64,000 nt of DNA, taken from Candidatus Nitronauta litoralis. Its GTDB lineage: Bacteria > Nitrospinota > Nitrospinia > Nitrospinales > Nitrospinaceae. The position numbers and the translations under genes were made by a program. Shown one piece after another: positions 30,916-38,339 of this stretch (within the stretch, counting starts at the first letter, position 1; every line of letters starts with the position of its first letter). The stretch lies in the NCBI GenBank assembly GCA_015698285.1, contig CP048685.1, positions 2,790,001 to 2,854,000 on the forward strand, written 5' to 3'. Under the pieces are notes generated by a model. That model was given only the letters and a program-made list of their open reading frames with translations. It was not told the DNA's origin and searched no databases.

Positions 30916-31469
30916 GTTCCTGACTGGAGAGAAGGCCAGAAAAAGGGTGAGATTTTCTGGTAGAAAAGAAATCCAAAATATCCCATAACTATACCACAGG
31001 TCGCTCCTCCTAGAATGTCCGTCGGGTAATGAACTCCGAGGTAAACTCTGGAGATTGAGACCATCCCCGCAAGAGTAAACGTTAACGGCGCGATGTTGCG
31101 ATTCAACAAGGCAATCAACGTGGCCAGAGTAAAGCTATTGCTGGCGTGATTTGAAGGGAAGGAAAAACTGGTGGAACAGTTGTAAATGGCGTGAGGCAAT
31201 TCAATTGCCTGACAAGGCCGGATGCGTTGGAACATTTCTTTCAGAAGCGAGTGACAGATAAAATCGTTCAGGCAAACAGCCAGACCAATGGCAATGAGAA
31301 TAGGCCAGGCTTTTTTTCCCTTCACAACAAACAGACCGGTTACGGACATTGCGGCCGGAATCACCCAGGATCTTGTTTCTGTAACAAAGATCATAAAAGC
31401 GTCCAGCATTCGGCTTTGCAAATGATGGTCTATCCAGTAGAATATCGAAACTTCCCAACCTTGAATAAT
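30882..31469 (-). CDS. PAP2-family membrane phosphatase, probably with AUU start
   Basis: An inner-membrane lipid phosphatase-like protein. The three catalytic motifs are present: KEMFQRIRP, FPSNHAS (Asn where PSGH has Gly) and SRVYLGVHYPTD. Possible substrates are undecaprenyl pyrophosphate or phosphatidylglycerophosphate. The first conventional start is a TTG at 31421, but conserved PAP2 N-terminal sequence (FYWIDHHLQ) lies upstream of it in the same open frame. No ATG, GTG or TTG exists between that part and the TAA at 31485-31487. GGAGGG (31475-31480) sits 5 and 8 bases before two ATT codons at 31469 and 31466, so I propose an AUU start giving about 195 residues. The alternative is a short TTG-started form. 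Confidence 0.7.
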   Translation of the reverse strand: MIQGWEVSIFYWIDHHLQSRMLDAFMIFVTETRSWVIPAAMSVTGLFVVKGKKAWPILIAIGLAVCLNDFICHSLLKEMFQRIRPCQAIELPHAIYNCSTSFSFPSNHASNSFTLATLIALLNRNIAPLTFTLAGMVSISRVYLGVHYPTDILGGATCGIVMGYFGFLFYQKISPFFWPSLQSGTCTQPLKKSSS

Positions 31470-31565
31470 GAATTCCCTCCGGATTTAGACAGTGAACTTG
31501 CAAACTGAATTTTATGGCGACGCTGTTAGGGAGTCAAACAGTTTTGTCCACTCCAGTCTTTCCCG

Positions 31566-32243
31566 ATGAGTCGAACCAACCCAAAGGCCATAATCATTTT
31601 TGCGCGTAATCCTGTTCCCGGAGAGGTGAAAACCCGGTTACAATCTAAATGGGATGCTGATACGGTTTGCAGGATTTATGAAGCCTTTCTGGAAGATGCC
31701 CGCTTGCAGTTAATGGAACTCGAAAATGTAGATTGCTTCGTTTCCATTCATTCCAGTCAGGGGGCGGATTATTTTGACCGTTTCAAATCCTGCGGATTTA
31801 ATGTTGTCGAGCAGGAAGGCGTTGATCTTGGGCAGCGGATGCACCAAGCCTTTGCGAAACGTTTTAGTGAAGGCTACGAGAACGTGGTCATCATAGGGTC
31901 AGACAGTCCAACCCTGCCCATCGAATACCTTCGGACGGCATTGGAATCCAGGTCAGACCTTGTTCTGGGGCCCAGTACAGACGGCGGCTATTATTTGATT
32001 GGCATGTCCGGTAACGTGACAGATGTATTTGAAGGGGTAGACTGGGGCACTGATCGGGTCTTGTTTTCCACCTTGGAAAAGGTGAAAGAATGCGGAGCTT
32101 CTTTAACTCTTTTGCCTCCCTGGTATGACGTAGACACTCCGCAAGATTTGCTCTTTCTGGAAACGCATCTTGGTTTGATGGAACACGCTGGGCTTAAAGG
32201 CGGGAAAACTACCAAGAGTGTTATTGAAAAACTTAACCTGTAA
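31566..32243 (+). CDS. DUF2064 / TIGR04282-type glycosyltransferase-like protein
   Basis: A 225-residue nucleotidyl/glycosyltransferase-like protein. Its start, AIIIFARNPVPGEVKTRL, is the family signature, followed by IGSDSPTLP and GPSTDGGYYLIGM, the GT-A-like metal and nucleotide-binding blocks. Relatives are annotated as arsenosugar-biosynthesis glycosyltransferases, but many occur outside arsenic gene sets; nothing here points to arsenic. It is divergent from the PAP2 gene and is followed after 11 bases by hisD, so the two probably share a transcript. Confidence 0.8.
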   Translation: MSRTNPKAIIIFARNPVPGEVKTRLQSKWDADTVCRIYEAFLEDARLQLMELENVDCFVSIHSSQGADYFDRFKSCGFNVVEQEGVDLGQRMHQAFAKRFSEGYENVVIIGSDSPTLPIEYLRTALESRSDLVLGPSTDGGYYLIGMSGNVTDVFEGVDWGTDRVLFSTLEKVKECGASLTLLPPWYDVDTPQDLLFLETHLGLMEHAGLKGGKTTKSVIEKLNL

Positions 32244-32254
32244 TAAAACACAAG

Positions 32255-33550
32255 ATGAAAATACTGAAATACTCTGATCCTGATTTTAATGAAACCATAG
32301 AACAACTGGTGAATCGTTGCGAAGTCGATTTTGGTGTACAAGACAAAGTGGTTCGCGAAATCATCACCGCAGTCCAGCATGAAGGCGACGCGGCTCTCCT
32401 TCGTTATACCAACCAGTTTGATCGGGCATCCTTTGCAATAGATGAGCTTGAAGTCGAGCGGGAAGAAGTCGAACAGGCCTATAAGCTGGTAAAGCCTGAA
32501 GAGTTGGATGCTCTTAAGCTGGCAGCCAATCGAGTGAGGGAATTCCACGAAAAGCAGAAACAGGATTCCTGGGACTATCAGGACGGGGAGACGGGGTTGG
32601 GGCAAATGATACGGCCTCTGGCTGTAGCGGGGCTTTATGTGCCTGGTGGAAAGGCCGCCTATCCCTCTTCCGTATTAATGAACGCGATTCCAGCCCGGGT
32701 TGCAGGGGTGGGGACTCTGGTTATGTGTTCCCCTACGCCAGATGGGCAATCCAGCCCACATTCGCTTGTAGCGGCGGATCTGGCTGGGGTAGACCGAATA
32801 TTTAAAATAGGAGGCGCCCAGGCCGTTGCGGCAATGGCTTTTGGGACCCGGACAGTGCCGCAGGTTGATAAGATTGTAGGGCCTGGAAACATTTATGTGG
32901 CACTTGCCAAGCGGATGGTGTTTGGGAGAGTCGACATCGATATGATTGCCGGGCCCAGCGAAATCCTGGTTTTGGCTGATGAAAGTGCCCGTCCTGGCTT
33001 TGTCGCGGCGGATCTGCTGTCCCAGGCGGAACATGATGAGGAGGCTGTCCCCTTGCTGGTCACGACTTGTGAAGAATTGGCCCATGCTGTTTTGAAGGAG
33101 CTGGAGGTTCAAAAGAAGCAATTGAAACGCAAGGATATCGTTGAACAGTCGTTGGCTACTAAATGTATACTCCTTGTGACGGAATCCCTTGATCAGGCAG
33201 TGGATATTGCTAACCGGATTGCAGCAGAGCACCTGGAGCTTGCCGTGAAAGACCCAAGGGGGTTGTTGCCCAGAATTCATAATGCGGGCGCTATTTTTTT
33301 GGGCCATTTCACCCCCGAGGCGATTGGGGACTATCTTGCCGGTCCTAATCACGTGCTCCCAACCAGCGGTACGGCGAGATTTTCGTCACCACTGGGAGTT
33401 TACGACTTCGTCAAGAAAACAAGTTTGATTGAGTGTACTGAAAAGTCCCTTTCAGATTTGGGGGCTGCCTGTCAGATCCTGGCGAATATGGAAAAGCTGG
33501 ATGCCCATGCCCGTGCTGTATCGCTACGCCTTGAGGGTGAAAAATCCTGA
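32255..33550 (+). CDS. hisD: histidinol dehydrogenase
   Basis: A 431-residue zinc- and NAD-dependent enzyme for the last two steps of histidine synthesis (histidinol to histidine). Family blocks are GLYVPGGKAAYPSSVLMN, KIGGAQAVAAMAFGT, DKIVGPGNIYVALAKR, GPSEILVLAD, RIAAEHLEL with the catalytic Glu-His pair, and GPNHVLPTSGTARF. All appear intact. No other his gene is in the window, so histidine genes are scattered in this genome. It probably ends the two-gene unit with the DUF2064 gene. Confidence 0.96.
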   Translation: MKILKYSDPDFNETIEQLVNRCEVDFGVQDKVVREIITAVQHEGDAALLRYTNQFDRASFAIDELEVEREEVEQAYKLVKPEELDALKLAANRVREFHEKQKQDSWDYQDGETGLGQMIRPLAVAGLYVPGGKAAYPSSVLMNAIPARVAGVGTLVMCSPTPDGQSSPHSLVAADLAGVDRIFKIGGAQAVAAMAFGTRTVPQVDKIVGPGNIYVALAKRMVFGRVDIDMIAGPSEILVLADESARPGFVAADLLSQAEHDEEAVPLLVTTCEELAHAVLKELEVQKKQLKRKDIVEQSLATKCILLVTESLDQAVDIANRIAAEHLELAVKDPRGLLPRIHNAGAIFLGHFTPEAIGDYLAGPNHVLPTSGTARFSSPLGVYDFVKKTSLIECTEKSLSDLGAACQILANMEKLDAHARAVSLRLEGEKS

Positions 33551-33871
33551 AAAGACGTTTTAAAGCCATGGTTTGGAAAATTTCTTGACATGATTCAGGA
33601 GGCATGATAAATATCGGCGGATTGGGCTTGTAAGGCCTGAGTGAGGGGTAACCCCTTGCGTTTAAAAAGACTTGTGAAATCAACTCGTTAGCGGCTATGT
33701 GGCCTGTTTTTCTGGGGGGTACGCAGAAGGGTGGGCTATGGTTGTGCTCCCTGCGGGGTGGTTTTGAGTAAGTATAAATTGCCTTTATTTGAGTGGGTGT
33801 TTGCAAAATTTTGAATAAAAACTGTTCAAACACTAGGATTTTAAAGATCTTACCTTTAAGGAGGTCAGACA
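33551..33871. other. leader region of the respiratory module
   Basis: The 321 bases contain no gene that I can support. There is a candidate promoter near 33585 and an optimal ribosome-binding site (AAGGAGG, about 33856-33863) before the bd-like gene. If that promoter is used, the mRNA has a leader of about 250 bases. Confidence 0.5.
33585..33611 (+). promoter_or_regulatory. candidate sigma-70 promoter of the bd-like/cytochrome c operon
   Basis: A perfect TTGACA (33585-33590) is followed at 15-17 bases by GATAAA/TAAATA. The -10 element is weak and the spacing ambiguous. Confidence 0.3.
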
Positions 33872-35857
33872 ATGGTTAGTACGAAAATGAACAAACTCCG
33901 GGCGCTGCCTTTCGCTATGTTTTTGGCCCTGGCTGCATTTGCAGTCAATGGTCTGATGGCGGATGTTGCGAGTGCCAAGGAGGTCTTTGCAGAACAGGCT
34001 TTCGCTGAGCAGGCGTTCGCGAAGGAGGTTCTGGCAGAGGAGGGGGCTGAGGGCGAAGGAGAAGGCGAGCCGGCTATCGAATGGAGCCAGGACGTTTTCT
34101 ATAAGGACTGGGAGGGTAATCCTCTGAAAGGTCCGGTCAGCGGTGCCCCAGCTCCGGATTTGGGTCCGAATGATTACAATAATTACGATTTCGCGCCGAG
34201 CCGGATTCTGCTGTGGATTGCCAATCAGCAGCATCTCTACTTTGGTAGTTTCGTGCTGGCGGTTCCGATCTTCTGTATGTTGATCGAGTTTATCGGAATC
34301 CGGACTCGTGAAAGTGACCCCGTGCTGTCTGAAAAGTATGATCGGTTGGCGCAGGATCTAATGAAGGTTTCTCTGACGGCATACTCCTGGACTGCGATCC
34401 TGGGTGGTGTGTTGCTGTTTACCTTTATTACTCTGTTCCCCGGGTTCTTCAAGTATATGGCCGGAATCTTCCGTCCTGTAATGCACGTTTATGCTCTCAT
34501 GTTCCTGGCTGAAAGTGGTGTTCTTTATGTTTACTACTATGGCTGGGAAAAAATGAAGCATGACCCGTTCCTGAAGTGGATTCATTGTTCGCTGTCGGTT
34601 CTCTTGAACCTGATTGGTACCGTTCTGATGTATCTGGCGAATTCCTGGGCGACCTTTATGCAGGCGCCGGGTGGAATCGATGAGCAGGGTCGTTTTCTGG
34701 GTAACATCTGGCATGTTATTCACTCCACCCTCTGGAACCCGGTAGGGGTGCATCGCATCCTGGGTAATATCGTGTTTGGTGGTGGTATTGTTGGTGCCTA
34801 TGCGGCTTACCATTATCTGACCGCAAAAACACCGGAAGAAAAAGCGCATTACGACTGGGTTTGTTATATCGCGATGTTTATCGCGATTTTTGGTTTGATT
34901 CCTCTTCCGTTTGCTGGTTACTGGCTGATGAAAGAGGTGTACGCGTTCCGTCAGCAAATGGGTATTACCCTGATGGGTGGAATCATGGCCTGGCTCTTCA
35001 TTATCCAGGCGGTTATGATCGGGTTGCTCTTCTTCGGGGCGAATTCGTATCTGCATAACTCGATGGCGAGGGTGCGCGGTTCGCACCGTTACATGAAGTA
35101 TTGTAAGTATATGGTTCTTGTCCTGATCGTATGTTTTACGGCCTGGATGACGCCTCATACTATCGTAATGACCCCTGCTGAATTGAAAGAGATGGGGGGT
35201 GCTCAGCATCCTGTTGTTGGTCACTTTGGGGTTATGTCGGCCAAAAATACGGCTGTTAATCTCATGATCACAACCACGATCTTCTGCTTTCTGTTGTATC
35301 AACGGGCAAACAAGAAAATCACGGTCAAGTGGGCTACCATTGGTAACTGCTGGCTTGGTGCGATTTTCGTGGGTGCTGCCTGTAACATTGTTTATCTCGG
35401 GGTTTATGGTTACTTTCTGCCGGCTAACCAACGTGTTGGTTTGTCAGTACCGCAGGTGACTACTACCCTTACCACCCTGTTCGCTGGTACAGCGATCAAT
35501 ATCTCTATGTTTAAAGACTCTGAGTCTTATGGTGATATTGAATGGGGAACTCAATCCCGTGTTGCGACATACGCCATCTTTTTGCTGGCGATTTCCTTCA
35601 CCTGGTTGATGGGTCTCATGGGGTATATCCGTTCTGCCGTCCGTCTTTTCTGGCATGTTACTGAAGTGTTGCGCGACAACTCGCCAGATGCTTACACCCT
35701 GACCATTGGTGAGGCGGGCAAGATTTTGACCTTTAATGCCCTGTTTGTTTGGGTGCAGTTTGTAATCGTCTTCTGGGTCGGTAGTCTGACCGGTAAGAAG
35801 AAAGTTGAGAGCGCGGCTCCTCAAGGAGTTCCTGTGCCAGCTCAGCAGCAGCAGTAA
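33872..35857 (+). CDS. cytochrome bd-like oxidase subunit I homolog
   Basis: A 661-residue membrane protein of the CydA-like superfamily with about 13-14 hydrophobic segments. An N-terminal signal-like segment (about 12-35) and a short tandem repeat of EQAFA units (about 39-55) precede an acidic loop, then the core. H121 (NQQHLYFGSF) and H294 (VHRILGN) correspond in position to heme ligands of CydA, and ANSWATFMQAPGG (257-268) matches the CydA ANGWMQNPVG region. The CydA GRQPW motif is absent; extra histidines occur at 205, 281, 284, 314 and 429. Similar bd-like proteins are known from nitrite oxidisers. A terminal oxidase or quinone-linked role is inference. It heads an operon with three cytochromes c. 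Confidence 0.8.
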   Translation: MVSTKMNKLRALPFAMFLALAAFAVNGLMADVASAKEVFAEQAFAEQAFAKEVLAEEGAEGEGEGEPAIEWSQDVFYKDWEGNPLKGPVSGAPAPDLGPNDYNNYDFAPSRILLWIANQQHLYFGSFVLAVPIFCMLIEFIGIRTRESDPVLSEKYDRLAQDLMKVSLTAYSWTAILGGVLLFTFITLFPGFFKYMAGIFRPVMHVYALMFLAESGVLYVYYYGWEKMKHDPFLKWIHCSLSVLLNLIGTVLMYLANSWATFMQAPGGIDEQGRFLGNIWHVIHSTLWNPVGVHRILGNIVFGGGIVGAYAAYHYLTAKTPEEKAHYDWVCYIAMFIAIFGLIPLPFAGYWLMKEVYAFRQQMGITLMGGIMAWLFIIQAVMIGLLFFGANSYLHNSMARVRGSHRYMKYCKYMVLVLIVCFTAWMTPHTIVMTPAELKEMGGAQHPVVGHFGVMSAKNTAVNLMITTTIFCFLLYQRANKKITVKWATIGNCWLGAIFVGAACNIVYLGVYGYFLPANQRVGLSVPQVTTTLTTLFAGTAINISMFKDSESYGDIEWGTQSRVATYAIFLLAISFTWLMGLMGYIRSAVRLFWHVTEVLRDNSPDAYTLTIGEAGKILTFNALFVWVQFVIVFWVGSLTGKKKVESAAPQGVPVPAQQQQ

Positions 35858-35904
35858 GGACTAACTGATCCATTAGCATTTTGGCTTAAGAGAGGAGATT
35901 AGGA

Positions 35905-37260
35905 ATGCTTCCAGAGCAACAGGATATCTTGTGGACATTTGTGACTATTATGTTCACATTGTTCTCGGTTTACGTTTTTATTAACGTAATCCAAAACTGC
36001 CGGGCTCGCCCGGGGGTGAACGCTCAGAAATGGGGTATCATTTTTGGTGCCTTTATTCTTCTGAGTTTGTATCAAACTAATCACATGTTCGACCTGAATC
36101 AGCAGGAGCAATTGGGTTACATCAGGTGGCAGGTTTTGACGGTGTTTTTTCTCCTGCTGGCTTGGGGGCTGTTCTTCAAGGGAAATGATGTTGAGGATCA
36201 GTCACCTCCGATTGTCAGGGCGGCATTTTTCTATTCAACCATTTCTATCCTTTTGGCTGGTTATACCAACTGGCTTCCGCAGCAGCGTTCAGACCCCCCT
36301 CCCAAGGGGGGTGCTGTGATCACCGGGGATATCACAATGGAAGACTTTGTCGATATGGGGCGCGTTATTGTTTTTAGTGCGAAACAGGTCGCTGGTCAGA
36401 AATCAATTGGTAAGGGGCAGTGTCCCTTGTGCCATACATTTGATCCAGGTGATAACATCGGTCGTTGTCCCAACTTGTTCGGTGTTGAGGAGCGTAGTCA
36501 TACTCGGATTAAAGAGGACCGTTATTTAAATAGTCCTATTGCGGTCGGAGTTAAAGATGGTGGTTCCGGGATAGTTAAAGGTAAGGCTGAAGAGGTTCCT
36601 GAGGAATACAGACGAGGTGGATCCCCGGACTTTAATGGGGAAGATTATCTTCGTGAATCCCTGATGTGTCCTTCATGTTACGTGGTTGAAGGGTATGGTA
36701 AAGAGGGTGATACGATCAGTCCTATGCCTCTGATCCATAAGCCGCCGATCAGTCTGAGTCCGGTTGAATTGAATGCGGTAATTGCCTGGTTGCAGTCGAA
36801 AGACACCCCGGGTGAATTTGCCAAGGTAACGGTTCCTCTACCCTCTGGTGATGACGCTGCCGCAGAAGAAGCTCCGGCGGATGATGGCGGAGAAGCTCCG
36901 TTGTTTGTGACGGGTGATGAAACTCCCGAGGAGATAATCAATATCCTTGGTTGTCCGCTGTGCCACACCATTCCTGGAGTTGAGGGTGCGGTTGGGGCGC
37001 TGGGTCCGAAGCTGCATGAAAAAACTAACGCTCCAAGTCGCATGAAAGACGCGCGCTATGAAGGTACTGCAAAAACTACCAAGGAATATGTTCAGGAATC
37101 TATCCTCAATCCAAGTGTGTACATTGTTATGAACGAGGAAGAGGGTGAGCCTTATCCTGATGGTGTTATGCCGCAGGACTTTGGTAGTAAACTGTCTGTA
37201 AATGCGTTAAATAAACTAGTTGATTTCATTAGTAATACTGAAGCAGGCTCCGAAGGTTAA
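35905..37260 (+). CDS. membrane-anchored diheme cytochrome c
   Basis: A 451-residue protein with four hydrophobic segments (about 12-30, 43-58, 76-91, 105-122) and a long extracytoplasmic part. Two heme c sites are seen: CPLCH at 173-177 and CPLCH at 350-354. Likely Met ligands lie in SPMP (M273) and GVMPQ (M422). The two heme domains are related to each other, with YLRES/YVQES and NPSVY-type segments. In the first domain this segment has become CPSC (255-258), two extra cysteines with no following His. An acidic Ala/Glu/Asp linker (about 315-340) joins the domains. Its role is presumably electron transfer to or from the bd-like subunit 47 bases upstream. Confidence 0.85.
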   Translation: MLPEQQDILWTFVTIMFTLFSVYVFINVIQNCRARPGVNAQKWGIIFGAFILLSLYQTNHMFDLNQQEQLGYIRWQVLTVFFLLLAWGLFFKGNDVEDQSPPIVRAAFFYSTISILLAGYTNWLPQQRSDPPPKGGAVITGDITMEDFVDMGRVIVFSAKQVAGQKSIGKGQCPLCHTFDPGDNIGRCPNLFGVEERSHTRIKEDRYLNSPIAVGVKDGGSGIVKGKAEEVPEEYRRGGSPDFNGEDYLRESLMCPSCYVVEGYGKEGDTISPMPLIHKPPISLSPVELNAVIAWLQSKDTPGEFAKVTVPLPSGDDAAAEEAPADDGGEAPLFVTGDETPEEIINILGCPLCHTIPGVEGAVGALGPKLHEKTNAPSRMKDARYEGTAKTTKEYVQESILNPSVYIVMNEEEGEPYPDGVMPQDFGSKLSVNALNKLVDFISNTEAGSEG

Positions 37261-37274
37261 AGGAGAAGGACAAA

Positions 37275-38288
37275 ATGAACAAAACCTTTTTAAGTCTTAT
37301 TGTTACATTAGGTGTGGCGCTTGCCTTGCATTTTGGGGTAAAGCCGATGTTCCTTCCCAAGGAGCCCACCATGATTTTCAATCGGTACGCCTTCTTTATA
37401 GTTCTGGTGCTATCGATAATTGCAGTGAACCTGATTCTCAGGCTTTCTCCCGTGATGACTATGAAAGCGGCGTATGTCTGGGGACTGGGTTTTTACTTTT
37501 ATGATCAAATTCTGTACCCACACGTTCCGTGGACCCTGTTCATCACTTACATGATGCTGTGGACCATTGGTACCTTCCTTTATATTTCGCAGGATTCCAA
37601 AACATTTGCGGAATTCAGGGAACCAATTGTGAAAACGATTACAGGTGAATTTAAAATTGCCCGTTATATCGTGTTTGCTGCGCTCCCGGTGCTGGTTGGT
37701 ATGGGTACCTACAAGTTTATTTATCCCACATATCCAGAGCCGGTGGAGTTGCGTACTGTGCATCCTGCGCCTCCAGCTACGACCAAGGTTCATGGAAAGA
37801 CATACACTCTGGAAGGATTGCAAAATCCTTATCGGGTGGATGAGCAGGATAACTACTATGAGGGTGGAACTCACCTTCCGGTAGAGGGTAAGTTTCCCTT
37901 CCTCGATGCAGAATCTGTCGAGTACATGAAGTATGTAACTGAGGGTGGAACTGTCTTCTTCCAAAATTGTCATTATTGTCATGGTGACCAGTTGAATGGT
38001 CTGGGTATGTTCTCCCACGTATTCAACCCGACTCCGGCAAACTTTGTCGATCCGGGAACCATCGCCATGCTTCGTGAATCGTTCCTCTTCTGGAGGGTGT
38101 CCAAAGGTGGGCCTGGTTTACCGAATGAGTCCACCCCCTGGTCTTCAGCAATGCCCCCATGGGAAGAACATTTAACAACGGAACAAATCTGGAAGGTCGT
38201 CCTGTTTGAATACTGGTACACAGGCTGGCATCCGCGAACCTTCGATGAAGAGTCATCTTCTGGTGGAGAAGGTGGCGGCGGCCATTAA
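37275..38288 (+). CDS. membrane-anchored monoheme cytochrome c
   Basis: A 337-residue protein. Four hydrophobic segments (about 5-22, 38-56, 68-104 as one or two, and 131-150) anchor it, followed by an extracytoplasmic domain with one heme c site, CHYCH at 232-236, and a probable Met ligand M293 in SAMPPW. The C-terminus is Gly/His-rich. The transmembrane part is not one I recognise from standard cytochrome families. It lies 14 bases after the diheme cytochrome, with GGAGAAGG ahead of the ATG, and 51 bases before the next cytochrome, so it is part of the same operon. Confidence 0.85.
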   Translation: MNKTFLSLIVTLGVALALHFGVKPMFLPKEPTMIFNRYAFFIVLVLSIIAVNLILRLSPVMTMKAAYVWGLGFYFYDQILYPHVPWTLFITYMMLWTIGTFLYISQDSKTFAEFREPIVKTITGEFKIARYIVFAALPVLVGMGTYKFIYPTYPEPVELRTVHPAPPATTKVHGKTYTLEGLQNPYRVDEQDNYYEGGTHLPVEGKFPFLDAESVEYMKYVTEGGTVFFQNCHYCHGDQLNGLGMFSHVFNPTPANFVDPGTIAMLRESFLFWRVSKGGPGLPNESTPWSSAMPPWEEHLTTEQIWKVVLFEYWYTGWHPRTFDEESSSGGEGGGGH

Positions 38289-38339
38289 CCTTAACTTTAA
38301 CTCTGTTACCAATTTAAATAGGGATCTAAAGAGGCAATC

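Noticed and set aside
34358-35431. 357-codon minus-strand frame inside the bd-like gene
   Set aside because: The His/Arg/Asn-rich translation is a typical shadow of a hydrophobic membrane gene.
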